NCBI RefSeq assembly: GCF_023101765.2
Contig: NC_064236.1
Coordinates: 1,054,001 to 1,118,000, forward strand
Reading direction: 5' to 3'
Length of the DNA: 64,000 bases
Source of the DNA: Spodoptera frugiperda
Taxonomy: Eukaryota; Arthropoda; Insecta; Lepidoptera; Noctuidae
A program made the translations under genes and the position numbers. Every line of letters starts with the position of its first letter. Within the stretch, counting starts at the first letter, position 1. Below, piece by piece: positions 47,036-59,761 of the stretch. The notes under the pieces are model-generated. The model saw nothing but the letters and a program-made list of their open reading frames with translations, made no database searches and had not been told where the DNA came from.

Positions 47036-47344
47036 ATTGACGCACAAACATCCCCACATCGACAACAGTTAACAGCTATCAACATCTTTTTTCCATGGAC
47101 GGCTATTATTTTTCATAGCCGCACAGATCTTATTACATACACTCTAATGTTCAAATCGTGTAATAGCAAGTGATGAAGTTCTGATTTTCAAAAATGCCTT
47201 TATTCTATAAAACACAAAGGTTTCCGGATGGTAACAACATCAAACCAAGTACAGTAAAATATCCTTTACACCATCCCTGTTCTTCTTAAGATTATCATTA
47301 GAACTAATTAATGAACTAGCCTGGGTATAAGCGCTCTCTGATAA

Positions 47345-47480
47345 ATTTGAACCTTATAAACCGCAATCACCAACTGTCACCAACTGGCGTGCCATGCGAG
47401 GAGATTATGGCAAACTCTTCATAGGTAGAGGAGACTCATAGTTGAGGAGTAGACTGTCACGCGCCGTTAATGATGTAGCT
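47345..47480 (+). repeat. Dispersed repeat (ACCGCAATCACCAACTG type)
   Basis: It shares GATTATGGCAAACTCTTCAT and AGACTGTCACGCGCCGTTAA with the 26985 copy. ACCAACTGTC/ACCAACTGGC is doubled. Confidence 0.5.
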
Positions 47481-47687
47481 CTTGGACGAGAATTCACTGA
47501 ACTTGTGAGTTTTGGACCGTAGTGAACTGAGTGACTAGTACTATCGTTACTCAGCCACACCTCATTATGGCAAATATGGCGGAACGCCTCTCGTAACCAA
47601 CAAGCATTACGTGGATAATAATATCACGATTAAAGTATAAAAAATAATAAGTTTTTGAAGCCAAAATATCGGCAAAGTTTTTTGTCA

Positions 47688-47835
47688 CAACTCTAGCGTC
47701 TGCCAGCTGTTTCATCAGCGGTACTGGGATAAAAAGTACCGTGATATAATATTATTTAGTTAACAGACTATGACCTATCTGTGTGCCAAATTCCATTAAG
47801 ATTCGTTCAGTTTTTGCGTCGAAAATTCTTAACTA
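47688..47835 (+). repeat. Dispersed repeat, related to 46916
   Basis: CTCTAGCGTCTGCCAGCTGT at the left, CTATCTGTGTGCCAAATTCC and GATTCGTTCAGTTTTTGCGT at the right. Confidence 0.52.
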
Positions 47836-48389
47836 CATAATTTCGCGCTTATGACTCTAGGAAATAAATGAAAGCACAATGAAATGTCTTGATCGAATTC
47901 GATAGATTGAGATATAGCCTGCAATATAATACGAAAAATGTTTAAAAAATAGCTTCGTTAATTAAGACCATATAAATATAAAACTTAAACACGTCAACTA
48001 ATCACTGATATGGCTAATTAATAATTTATTGTAATAGCTTCATTTGACATTAATTTATACAGTTTTTAGACATTTTATGCGAATATTTGTTATAGAGAAA
48101 TCTTTTTATAGCAAACTTGTGAATCTCCTTTCCATTATTTATACTAAGTACTGTTACATTATTGAGGCACTAAGCAGAGTTCCTTGGGAAAACTGTTTGT
48201 CTTCAGAAGCCTATAGTTTCTCTTTCAGCTCTATTTTGGGAATGTTGCCTCCTTCTGGTCATCTAAACGTTATGGCCATGACAAAATCGGTGTATCAATG
48301 TATCACAATTATGAATCCAAGCTTCTCTGAACTTATTTATAGTCTCCCCGATTCCTAAATTCCTAAGAATTTAGCAGAAACCTCCAAAA

Positions 48390-48481
48390 ACTCGCACCGC
48401 ATTTGAAATTTCTCTGGTGTTACCGGTATCCATAAGCTTACCATCAGGCGATCTTTCTGCACGTTTGCTGACTATCCCATA
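48390..48481 (-). repeat. Lepidopteran dispersed repeat copy, inverted
   Basis: On the minus strand it reads GCAGAAAGATCGCCTGATGG, then GGATACCGGTAACACCAGAG. Diverged. Confidence 0.62.
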
Positions 48482-49263
48482 AAAAAATACTACTACCACC
48501 AAATGACATTCAAATACGTCTAGTATATCGTAAAAGAGTAACAAACTTACATCCATACATTCTCGCAAACTTTCGCAATTGTAACATTAATAGAAAAGCA
48601 TTCGAATGGAGATCGATCTAGGCCGCCACCCTATTAATAAATACATTTTAATAGTAAATAAAACAAAAATACATCAGAAACAGCCGTGACAATCGATTCA
48701 TAAAAAGAGTACAGCGAGCGACCACAAATCAACGATTACGATACAGCTGCGTAGCTTACATACAAGGTACCATTTGAAAGCATTTGTCATTACAAAGACG
48801 ACCTCAACAACGGAAATGTTACGGTTAACACAACAACAGAGACGAGGAAAAATATCATGAAACATTAACAATAACATTCTGCAAGAAAACTATTATACAA
48901 TAACCATAGGTACTATGTTGTACCATGGGGTAATGCAATAACCAGAAGATAATAACGCTATATAGAATAGACCAGTGCCATAGCTCAGTAGGGAGACAAG
49001 TAGTAGAAATACTCATTGAGCATACATAAGCCTGAAAAAATGTAGAAACAGTCATCAAGTCAGCGAGGTATAAGCCATATAACATCTACGACAATCGACA
49101 ATGATGGTAACTATTAGTAGTTCAATGAAGAATTTCTATAACATGCCAAAGTGATGTCACAGCTTCATTTTACCATAAAATTTAGGCTTTAATAATATAT
49201 CATCAAGTCCAATATAAATAATGTTGTCAAGCAACCGAATTTCACATAACAATCAGTCTATTA

Positions 49264-50115
49264 GTGTTTCTACCGTCTTTATTGGCCCAGAATACAATGT
49301 GGTTACATTTCTTAAATCATTTAGTGCTTTTTTGTGGGGTGGTGCCTCAAAACTTTGAATTTCATCACTTGAGAAGAAAAGAACAATTAGTTAGACATTA
49401 TGAAATTAAAAACCACAATCATGTTTTTCTTCTAGACGGTCAACAAGCCAACTCAACCAAACAACTATAGATAGTCAAGTCCTGTATAAAAAAAAATGAG
49501 AACGCTTCATGAGCAAATACTAACGACGTGCAAATATGGCGCGGTGTACACAGATCCTAGAGACTACGTTAAACACCGTTCTTTTCAACAATAGCAACAG
49601 TAACCTTGAAAAACTGATGCTAAAGAATGGTGTTTCTTTAGAGGAGTAAAAACTTACAATGGATAGCGAGCCGATAGATTGCTTTCCCATCACAAGAGCA
49701 CTAGATAAATCATTATGTTCATTGAACATCTATACTGAAGATCTGATCTTCCACGAAGAACTGTTACTTTGAACTCAGTAAGAAATGGTTGAATTGATTT
49801 TTGATTTTACAGCCTCATATATTTCTCCAGAATCTTTGGCAAAAAGAGTTCAAGGCACTGAAAATCACTCAGCATTTTGATATCCCATTTGAAAGTTCTT
49901 TGCATGCGATAGTCCAATCTGTTCACGAGTGTAATGCAAATTATTTGACTGTTCGTTTGAACACAAACATCTCGCAAACTTGTAAAAACAAGTTTGTAAT
50001 GCTTCAATTTTTTGCCAAGCGGTCGAGTCAAGTTATCACCGTTCACGATTATGAGCCGTTGACCCGTGGTCAAATACCTAATCGGTTTTTTGTCTTACAT
50101 TTAGAATCGTACTAA
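49264..50115 (+). pseudogene. Possible decayed coding region, strand unresolved
   Basis: Three neighbouring open stretches look coding on the plus strand. 49536-49773 reads MARCTQILETTLNTVLFNNS and on past a single in-frame TAA to MDSEPIDCFPITRALDKSLC. 49801-50115 reads KALKITQHFDIPFESSLHAI and ends NRFFVLHLESY. The minus strand is also partly open (LTEFKVTVLRGRSDLQYRCS; ALVMGKQSIGSLSI before GTAAGT). No family was recognised. A decayed gene or old transposon ORF is the simplest reading. Confidence 0.3.
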
Positions 50116-50119
50116 CGGC

Positions 50120-52170
50120 GAGTTTTCTTGTACCTTGGCTTACTACATCAATTTGGAGTATTTAGTTTTAATCTTTTATCCAAGGTGAAAGGAAGAATAT
50201 CATAAAAGTTAACATTGAAATTGTATGATGCTACTGTTTCATGTGTTGGCCAATGCCCTTTAGCCACTAGTTGCATTTTAACATATTTTTTCTAGTCTTT
50301 GCCTAGATTGAAGTTGGTATTTCTAGCCAGACGCTGCTGGATGTTAGTATCTTCTTCATCTTCACGATACCAAATCAACTGCACACACTGCTGCTGCATC
50401 TCCTTCCAATTTCTTACATCCTCAACCTTTGTGACTTAAATCAGACCACCTAAAGTTACCAAATTGACCCAGTAGACAGCACTTGGTACAGTTACTACCC
50501 ACGCTCCTAATACATTTTGTTAATAGTTACCAAACATAATAATGTTTAGTAAATCTTGTGCCCACGAGTTACAAGTAACACCGGTCGGTCGATGACCTTG
50601 GCCGTCGAGCTATGAAATTAATATACAAGAACAATATTTTCGCACGCATGCGCTAAGAAATGACTATAACGTACTCCGGCGTAATTAGTGATTGTAGTAA
50701 TATACTCGATGAGATCTACTGTCTCTTTTATTAGGTTGTTAGAAGATTATTATTGAAATTCTATAGTGTATCATAAACTTAGCTAGATTAAAATAATGGA
50801 AATGAAAAGATAATTCTGACGTTTTTGAAAAGTATAATTATCATAAAACATACAGCTAGACAATATCACATATGATCTATACCGTGGAAGCAATCAAAGT
50901 ATTTTCGATCAGTGAATTTAAGATACATCTGTTTAATAGCCCTTATTTTCAAGAAGTAATCTGACAAATCACGCGTCGAAATAAAGTAACACCATATTTA
51001 ACCATAGAAGCTACCGCCGCGCGCTAAATTTTATCACCCCATAAAACCGTCTGGCCACAACGTCCCAGTAAGATCTTTCTAAAAGGGATCACGTTCCTTT
51101 TCGACTTTGAATACTATACCGATGTATTTTTGGACTATAATGTGTACCATTGGAGTAAAAACTAAACTAGCAGCATTAATGTCCTCAAAGAATTAATGAA
51201 ATGTAGTAACCAAGTAACCAGTAATGTTTCTCACAGTGAGATTCCCAAACCGGTACACACGGATGAAGAATGATTACAGTTTTTGTTAAAACGGCAAAAT
51301 GTAATGAGAATTTAAGTGAATGAGGTCCGCAAACGGCCTTGTTCATATTTCTGGGTAGCGAAATAAGACAGCTAGGCACTACAGAATGTATTATTTTGGG
51401 AATCTAGGCTATTTGTGCCGTAGTTTTTTTTATTGTACGCTTTTTGTTAGTAATTCCATTTTCGTCGTCCATCAATTTCTTTTGCGTTAACAAAATACTG
51501 AACGAAGATGTTTTTGTTATTTTTGGACGATCAACATTGCTGTTAACTAGGCGGAATTTTGAGATCTTTCTTTTTACGAAATGTCTCAGCTGTTATATTA
51601 AGGAAGAAGGCTTAAAACGTTTATAAGTTGAATACGTATGCAGAGTCACACTGAGAAACCATAAAAAGTCCTTAAAATATGCTTCATAATCGGAGTTTAA
51701 ACGAAACTGAACTGACATACTCTGAACATAAGCTTCTAATATGCATGTACATAAAGTAGAGATGTTCTTAAATTCACAAGTCACTGCAGAAGTGGAATAT
51801 GAACCATGTAGGTACAGTTACTAGCATTCGCCACAACAAACTGTTTAAAACATTATAATTGTAACTCGTAACGGATTGCCTGCGCCCGCGCCCCAACTAG
51901 GACAAATAAACACAGCTCTGTGTGAATGTCTATGTTTAAGTATACTCTTCCTGTTGGCCTTTTTCCAAATACTTTTTTTTATTACTGTTTTTAATTTGTC
52001 GAATTATTTTCGTAAGTATTTATAATGCTTTCAATTGTACCAAATAAAGTGTTTTGGCTATTTCTATTGAAATTCTTCTTTTTTATTATTTTTATCTGGA
52101 GATATTTGTGGTATAACTGTCGTGATTTAATTAATTGAACTTTACATCGTACATTTCAATTAATATTGTA
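50120..52170. other. No gene recognised
   Basis: AT-rich DNA, no repeat family recognised, short frames only on both strands. Confidence 0.35.
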
Positions 52171-52172
52171 GA

Positions 52173-52402
52173 CATTGCATTGTTAGTCGAATGGTCGCTA
52201 GTTCAACTGCTGGACAAGGGGTCTCGGGTTCGATTCCCGGTCGGTCAAAGTATTGCCAAGCTATTTTCGATTTTTCAATAATTTCTCAGTAGTACATGAG
52301 ACTTATACACACAAATAATGAAAAATGGGTGAACATTGTATAGCGGTTGCCATAATGTACACCTCTGCCTACCTCTTCGGGGATAAAAAAGCGTAACGTT
52401 GG
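52173..52402 (+). mobile_element. tRNA-derived SINE, family 1
   Basis: B box GGTTCGATTCCCGG and tail CACCTCTGCCTACCTCTTCG. Part of the middle is missing. Confidence 0.75.
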
Positions 52403-52989
52403 ATATTATTATCAAAAAAAAAGTATTGCATTTTTAACCAACTTCATCTAATCATATTCGTATTTAAAAGCATAATATCGCAGCTCAATTCCGATAAGTA
52501 TTGATGAAACTGAGTATCACGAGTTTCATATAATAAGACACTATTATCTTTATGCATTCACCAAATTGAAACCTGAGGCTGTAATGCTGCGTGTTGAGAT
52601 TAAAAGTATCTCAGTGAGGAATGCGAGGCCATCCATCTAGTTTTACATTCTGTGCTTAAGCCGTAGGCGACCGAGGAGTGCCCACTTCATCTAAGCAACG
52701 CCTGATAAACTATCAGACGGTTATCTAGAGCATATCGCGGCGTCGAGCTAACGTGGGAACCGAATCAAAATATTGATAACTGTTTGGAATTGTTGTTGTG
52801 AGTTGCGATATGGAAAGCTAGAAAGAAGAAAATGCTATTATTGAGGTGTAATGAAAGATGAATGATTACATCTGTTTGTCCTTAATCTTTTTCTATCTCT
52901 TTGACTGAATATTGGTGTTACATTGTTTTCACATAATTGAACCAACGAAACTATGTAGCCAAAGAATTGTATTGTGAATTTGATTGAAA

Positions 52990-53140
52990 AAGAGCAATCA
53001 ATTGAGTTTCTTGGTCGTTCTTCTCCATAGGAATCTACATTTTGGAACGAGCAAATAGCTTCACTAGTGGACTGACCGACAGATAGATTTGCGTTGACGT
53101 TCAAAAGTGCCTCTATTAGAAATAAATAATTTTGACTTTG
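52990..53140 (+). repeat. Non-LTR retrotransposon 3' end
   Basis: GGAACGAGCAAATAGCTTCA, GACGTTCAAAAGTGCC and a terminal AATAAATAATTTTGACTTTG. Same family as 13780 and 53703. Confidence 0.55.
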
Positions 53141-53397
53141 AATTTTCAATTTTGTACTCCTGATTCTTGATAGGTCGGGTGCAATGTAGATGGACAACAA
53201 ACGACATCATCATTGGTAAAGACTAACACATCTTCGGAATCACTGGCCTTTCTTTTCTAGATTTTAGAATTGAAGTAAAAAAAGTCATTTGGAGTTAGAT
53301 TTAAGGAAAAAAGCTTAAGTTTATCTTCTTGAAAGCTTGTAAAATTTATTGTTTACACTTGAGCTATTAACAGTAGTTTACTGTGTTTTTTACCCCT

Positions 53398-53660
53398 TTT
53401 TTTTTGTGGGGGGAAAATCATCCAATGACTTTTCTCGCCTTGGGTGAGGCGAGAGGGAGTGTCAGACTCTTACTGACTAAAAACCACCCCGTTCCTTCTC
53501 CTGCTTTTCGAGCCGGAGCCCCGGTAAACCCGCTAGGTAGTCCGCAGCTCCGGGTCAGGCATCAGCCCTATTGGGCCCCATCTGTGGTGGTCTGATGGCT
53601 CTTTGAGGCGCGCGCGGAACGCGACGCGCCGCACGCACGGGTCTGCCCCTACGCCCGGAG
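53398..53660 (-). mobile_element. R1-clade-like tail fragment with 14-bp target-site duplication and internal deletion
   Basis: It is flanked by TGTTTTTTACCCCT at 53384-53397 and 53661-53674. It contains the shared 3' UTR. Compared with the two long copies, a block between the GGGTCTG and ACGCCCGGAGTG segments is missing. Confidence 0.8.
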
Positions 53661-53702
53661 TGTTTTTTACCCCTAGGTAGCTACTTTATATTTACAAGTA
53701 CC

Positions 53703-53820
53703 TAGCTTTATTGACGAACAAACTGACAGACTACTATTTATTTCTTTATTTGTTGACATTTCAAAAGTACCTACTTAAGGTTTAATAAGAATAAATGATT
53801 TGACTTTGACTTTGACTTTA
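53703..53820 (+). repeat. Non-LTR retrotransposon 3' end with (GACTTT)n tail
   Basis: GACGAACAAACTGACAGACT, then GACATTTCAAAAGTACCTAC and AATAAATGATTTGACTTTG with TTTGAC repeated. It lies right after the R1-clade insertion at 53398. Confidence 0.58.
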
Positions 53821-54937
53821 CAAAATATTTTTTTTACCTTCATCTTTGTATTGGCACCAGTCACTGATTATTCTGATTAAGTATAATTCAGTCTGCAATG
53901 GTGACATATCAATCTTGTCAAGTTGCCTATTTGGGAAGCCAAAGTGGTCTTGACCCACGCATATGTAGGCATGACAATGCGGTCAAGATCTGTAACTGTA
54001 GAACGAATCGTTGGAAAGAAACTACTTTAATTACTTAATTAGGTATGTATTATAATGAAAGTGTATGTTAAAGAATATTTAGGTTTTTTATATTGGTGAG
54101 TTTAATTGTACCAGATAGTTTGTAAACAGTTTGAATAATTTGTGACCTTAAACAGACACGTTTTCATCTCTCTATCTCAGTTGGTAGTGGGAAATAAATT
54201 ACATATAGAAGAGTGTAATTTTTCTCCTAAGTATTGTATGGTATTTGGAAAAACCAACTCCTTTTGGCTTCTGATGAAAACGAGTTGGACTGCTGAAATC
54301 AAAACATTTTACACAATATGTATAGAATCACTATAAACTTACTTTTTAACTTTCCTCTTAATTGTTTGTAAGTTAGGAAAAAAACGTGTTAGAAAAGTTT
54401 TCTGGGCTTCCAAACAAACAATAGTTGGACAGTAAACAAATAAAATTTTAAAACAAATTGTTTCACTTCCCATGGAGTTCTGAGTGAGAAGCCATACAAA
54501 CAAAGTTATGAAAAGGTCTTTGGAAAGAGTTTTAATGTCGAAACAGGTCCCAGCAGGTGCGTACTCCATTGGTGTAGCGTTTAGACATGCTAGCGACCTC
54601 CGACCCTAGTTACTTGCCTAGCCACTAGCGTAACAACTTGCCTGGTGAATAGGATTTCTTTTTAAAGATGGCGGTTGGTTTATTGTTCAACAGGTGGTAA
54701 GTAGGACCAGTCTGTAGGGGGTCTTAGATCTTGTTGAGCAAGGGTTTGGTATTTTGTTCTCTAGTAAATAGAGAAATAAAGGAATAATCATCCTACATCT
54801 ACAAAATGTCAATACCAAGCTCCTGCTTCAAATACAAAATGATGATTATTTAAATGACGACTTAGGCAAATAGAAATAATGTTACTGTACACATTATTTC
54901 CATAATAATATGTTATCCATGAAATAATACCAGCTAT

Positions 54938-55037
54938 AAAAAAGTTAAAAATAATTTTAATTTCCGAAGTCGGTGTTTCTCGGTATTATTTGTTTGCTAC
55001 ACCGACTTCCGAAATTAAAATTATTTTTAACTTTTTT
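54938..55037. repeat. Fold-back hairpin, 39-bp arms
   Basis: Arms 54938-54976 and 54999-55037 are complementary at 38 of 39 positions, with a 22-base loop. The inner ends read GAAGTCGGTGT and ACACCGACTTC. Similar GAAGTCGG arms occur at 15686-15851. Confidence 0.85.
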
Positions 55038-55148
55038 AGTGAAGTCGGTTTATTTTTTTTGTAAAAAGTATTTTATTTCACACTTTTTAGTTGCGATACG
55101 CAGTATTGAAACTAAAAAAGTCGGTTAAAATTATCTATCTCACTTAAT

Positions 55149-55716
55149 TAACTTTATTGTGATTTCTATGTGAGTATGAAGTTCCATTGGCCATTTCTGG
55201 TCTTCTTCATCAGTTCCACCTCTTCAAAGGTTACTTTTTGACTGTAAATGCTTCAATTCTAGATTAATATACCAAAATCACTATATAGTTCCCTATAATA
55301 TTTGAGGAGTTCCCTCGATTTCTTTAAGATCCCATCATCAGATCCTAACTTGGTGACAATGGGACCACCTCAGAACTATCTACTTTCGAACAAAAAAAGA
55401 ATTTTGAAAATCCGTCGACAATTGACGGAGTATAACTTTATTGTGATTTCTATGTGAGTATGAAGTTCCATTGGCCATTTCTGGTCTTCTTCATCAGTTC
55501 CACCTCTTCAAAGGTTACTTTTTGACTGTAAATGCTTCAATTCTAGATTAATATACCAAAATCACTATATAGTTCCCTATAATATTTGAGGAGTTCCCTC
55601 GATTTCTCTAAGATCCCATCATCAGATCCTAACTTGGTGACAATGGGACCACCTCAGAACTACCTACTTTCGAACAAAAAAAGAATTTTGAAAATCCGTC
55701 GACAATTGACGGAGTA
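55149..55716. repeat. Tandem duplication, two 284-bp units
   Basis: Unit 1 is 55149-55432 and unit 2 is 55433-55716. Comparing them base by base shows two substitutions (TTTCTTTAAG/TTTCTCTAAG; AACTATCTAC/AACTACCTAC). The unit contains CCGTCGACAATTGACGGAG, itself an inverted repeat, and lies in a composite region of GAAGTCGG-type repeats. Confidence 0.88.
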
Positions 55717-55889
55717 TTCGATGAACAAACATACAAAAAAAAAAAAAAAAAACATACAAACAGCCGAACATAGTACCTCCTCCTTTTTGTGAAGTCGGTA
55801 AAAATTAAAGAACCAGAAACTGGTTCATCTCTCATGTATCTCATTCATCATGATAAATGAACAAAATATATAGGTATTTTTAAGATTGA

Positions 55890-58230
55890 GCAAAGTAATA
55901 TTGGATAACCGGTGTATAGGATATACATATAAAACACGTCATCATTTTAAAACTTATTGTAAGTTGCTGACTATGATGATGGTGACAACAAGAATGTTGT
56001 TGCATAACGAAGTTCAAGTTAGCTGCATATGTGCAAGTACAATAACATTGCACATCAACTTCCAAAAAGACCTAATAAGCAAGCAAACCAGGTAATACAA
56101 AAATACTTTTTTGATCCGACTTAAAACTTCAAATTAATCTTAACCGCAGTTGCACCAAAAATACTTAGCGATAATAAAAAAAAAAACAAGAGATTTGGCA
56201 AGATAATAAGACTAACACTCATAATTATTAGCAGAAACAAAACTGAATTTCTTAACTCACAATTAACATGACACGTATGAGAAAACATTAGGACATTCTT
56301 AAACACACCCTTTGAACCTATTGTTAAGCGTTTCCTAACTTAACTCTAATTTCGGACACGTATTGTGAAAACCAGTTAAATACAGTTAGGTTCATGGATA
56401 CAAAAAAAAAACAGTCGATTAAAACAATGGTGTCCCAATAACGGACAGCGGTGTGATCCATTGCGAAACACTAACAGTGATTCATGTTGCTAATGACGGG
56501 CTAAATAAAGTAGGCTAAAGCAACAGTCTAAATGTGGACGTTTAGAGTTTAGAGTTAGATGGTAAACACATCATGATGAAGAGTTACAATCTTGAATTCA
56601 AAGTCTACAGTGGTTGTAAGGATGTTTTAATCAATGCTTATGAGGTTATGAATCTTATCTAAACGAGTATACAAAGTTGAAGAGTTTGTTTGTTTGAACG
56701 TACTAATCTCTGTAAGTATTGGTCCGATATGAATGTTTTTTTTTGTGTTGGCTAGTGTATTTATTGAGGAAGGTTTTGAGTTATAAAATATAACGCTATG
56801 ATCAAAAGGAGCCGAACAGAACAGGTATAAACGCGTGGTAGTAGCTAGTAAATTAATATATGTAGATGTTATTCCATTCTTCTATAGAAACAGATTGTTT
56901 TGCTTATTCTGTTGGTAGACTGATATAGTAACTAATGGAAAGTATGAAAATTTAGCCAGGATACGAATCCCTAGAAAATGTATTTTTCAGTATTTTTGTT
57001 TGGACTCAATAGTTTGACACAATCCAATTTAGCTAGACAGAAACAAGCTGAGCGTTTTTGTAAAAGATCCTTCAGTCCATCAATGTAGTGAATAATAATA
57101 TGAAGGCCAATATAACAACCCATGACATGAGGGTGCATAATAATGAGATCATTTCAAAGATTCAAGATCTCCTATGCATGGTGTCAACCGTGCAATAACA
57201 TCTTACATCAAAACATAAAATGCTTGTTGCCATCCGTCAATCTATTAGCAGAATGTTTTACAGTTTTAAGCTAGTAATAAAATACCATTGAAGTAGCAAG
57301 AAATGTTTACTGTCAGCCATTCCGATTAAGAAACTAACCAGCCTTATAAGAGAAAAGGTGGAATGGCGTTAGCCTTTCGCCCCACGGATGCACGTCCGTT
57401 TAAGTTATGGGAAAAAATCACCCCTCTTTCAACATAACACTACTAATGGCATTATAATTAAATGTCATACATTGGTATTTAACTGTTTAGATGGTCACTT
57501 TATTACAGTGAAGAAGCCAATTTCAACTTGTTGTTGCTGCTTGGTTTTTTTTTAAACTAGTGAAAATTACCGCCGTAATCAGAAACATTTAATGGTTAGG
57601 TACTTAATCGAGTCCATAGCAATTGTTTTCATTACAAAGTCATTACTAAGGAATAGTTTAAGTAAGTTAAATGTCTCCGAGTGTAGCACTAAAAGTCTTG
57701 TAGGGGGATTTTTTTACATCCTATTTCATTAATCGAAAACTCGACTGTTTGAGTATTACATACATAAAAAAGATTACCTAATGCATACAATATTATTATC
57801 GGTTACACATCGACGTCCTATCTTATTAAAAGGCGATTTCAATGTTCCAGTATTCTCGAATCATGCATCTAGGCTAGCGTTACAAGAGCTAAGTTGATCC
57901 TGCACTCACGACCGAGGGAATACTTGGCACTTGCCACACAAGCTCTGCATTCGAGGACTGCTGAGGTATTTCCCAGATCATTGTACTTAAAAACGGAGGT
58001 GCCGTAATTAGTAGGAGTTATAGTCACTTACAATGATGTGGACCGTTTTCGGATAGACTCAATTTGATCGTTGAGTAATATTTTGTATCTCAATTTAATA
58101 TAATTATAAAAATGTAAACTGGATCTGTTGTAACTTGGCAATGTATTCATAAGTTAATAATTTTGCACGCCGTAAGGCAAAATGTATCGGGACTATACAT
58201 ACCTAAATAACATCATATCTGTACCTACAT
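55890..58230. other. No gene recognised
   Basis: AT-rich DNA with A and T runs. Nothing beyond short non-conserved frames was seen. Confidence 0.35.
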
Positions 58231-58235
58231 TTTAT

Positions 58236-58278
58236 GCAAATAAATGATTTCTATTTCTATTTCTATTTCTATTTGATT
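58236..58278 (+). repeat. Retrotransposon-type 3' tail with (TTTCTA)n microsatellite
   Basis: AAATAAATGATTTCTATTTC continues as four to five hexamer units. Such AATAAATGATT tails end lepidopteran LINEs. Confidence 0.55.
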
Positions 58279-58548
58279 CTTATATAAGTAATACCTATGT
58301 ATTTTGATAGGTAGGGACCCTTTTTCCATTCAAGAGGAAATTAACATTTTAAAACTTGATCAATTAAGCAAACACAAGCAAAACTATCCAAAGAAACTCC
58401 CCAAATTAATTTATTTGCAAACAAATCAGTGAAATATTTCCTTGCCATAACATTAACATAGTACTTAGAATAATCTAAACCATTTGTTGTTCGCTAACCA
58501 CATCGAACTTGTAAAAATCTCCTATCAACTCGGAATCAGCCTTCGCAG

Positions 58549-58734
58549 CAAGTCAAGCAGAAACTACGAGCTGCAAGCCCCCACGTTAATGAACAGCGAT
58601 ACATCTTCCATTTCCCACCTCCCACAAAAGGAGGATGAGTTTGGCATGTACGCAGCAAACAATGGGTCCACTATCATCCTTTCTGATCGCGAGAATTACT
58701 CACAATACCATTTCCGACCTGGAAGTAGCGGTTC
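58549..58734 (+). CDS. Candidate coding exon (YELQAPTLMNSDTSSISHLP)
   Basis: The plus strand is open here and reads like the cytoplasmic tail of a receptor or adhesion protein: YELQAPTLMNSDTSSISHLP, then QKEDEFGMYAANNGSTIILS and DRENYSQYHFRPG. An acceptor CAGCCTTCGCAG lies at its left edge. The right edge is unclear, because the frame runs on to a stop at 58777. Polar, Ser/Tyr-rich composition and balanced codons support it. The family was not recognised. Confidence 0.35.
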
Positions 58735-59060
58735 CAGTTTTTCTATTCACTTACATGTTCGTCTGTTGGTACTCTGAATCATTTTAAGTGTTTCAAGTAA
58801 ATTGTTTCTTTTGAAAAGGTTTTTGTGAGTATTTTTTTGGTATTACTTTAATTGATGTTGCCTTTGATAGTACTGTTAAAGTTTTGCGTCGAAAACGTTA
58901 GAACTTATTTTAAAATTATACATTCGTATCGTTTTGTTTTAGTTTAATTGTCGTGACCACGTGTCTTTATTTTCACTAAAGCATATTTCAAAAATTGCAG
59001 TATAAAATATGGAGATTACCCGAGCGAAGCCAGAGCGGACTGATAGTGTAAGAATACTCG

Positions 59061-59103
59061 TAACTATCAATTTACGAGTATAACACTCGTAAATTGATAG
59101 TTA
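59061..59103. repeat. Perfect hairpin, 19-bp arms, 5-base loop
   Basis: TAACTATCAATTTACGAGT at 59061-59079 pairs exactly with 59085-59103. Confidence 0.9.
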
Positions 59104-59484
59104 TTATTTATTCATTCATTTTGGTATTCTCAACAGAAATCTTAAACAACTTGTAATAACACAATCAAAACATAAAATGCACTAAACATCTGCTTACTAC
59201 CAAAACACAAATAATAATACTAAAATATTACCTAAACGAAATAAAAAAGCTAACCACAGCTAGAAAAATATCGCAGCATTAAACCAAACCAACCGGTTCT
59301 TCATCTCTAAATAAACAAACCTCACGAAATTAATGAACTCCAATAACATCATCGTATTGCTGTGAACATAAGCTATGTGAAGACAGACTAGTATACCACC
59401 ACATCTCTTCCCGTGAGTGCTGTACGATTAGACTTATGAGCTACATATTCACACAGATACAGAGCAGTAGCGCTCTCTAATATG

Positions 59485-59590
59485 CATCCACTTTTTAACT
59501 GTGATCTCCAACCTGCAATCTTGGGCAATCTTGAGCAAACATTCTTAGCATAGCAAAAGGAGAATCCATGTCAACCAGTTGACTGTCCTT
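59485..59590 (+). repeat. Dispersed repeat (AACTGTGATCTCCAAC type)
   Basis: TTTAACTGTGATCTCCAACC with GGCAATCTTG/GAGCAAACATT following. Diverged; it abuts the R1-clade fragment at 59592. Confidence 0.45.
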
Positions 59591-59591
59591 T

Positions 59592-59761
59592 AGGGCTGAT
59601 GCCCGACCCGGAGCTGCAGACTACCTAGCAGGTTTACCGGGACTCCGGCTCAAAGAGCAGGAGTAGGAACAGGATGGTTTTTAGTCAGTAAGAGTCTTAC
59701 ACTCCCTCTCGCCTCACCCAAGGTCGGACAAGTCATCGAATGATTTTCCACCATTAAAAAA
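59592..59761 (+). mobile_element. R1-clade-like 3' UTR fragment, sense orientation
   Basis: It runs from GGGCTGATGCCCGACCCGG to a short A run at 59756-59761, in the same orientation as copy 2. No certain target-site duplication. Confidence 0.7.

Noticed and set aside
57140..57180. TGAGATCATTTCAAAG resembling the bantam microRNA
   Set aside because: It differs from the mature bantam sequence in the middle and no precursor hairpin flanks it.
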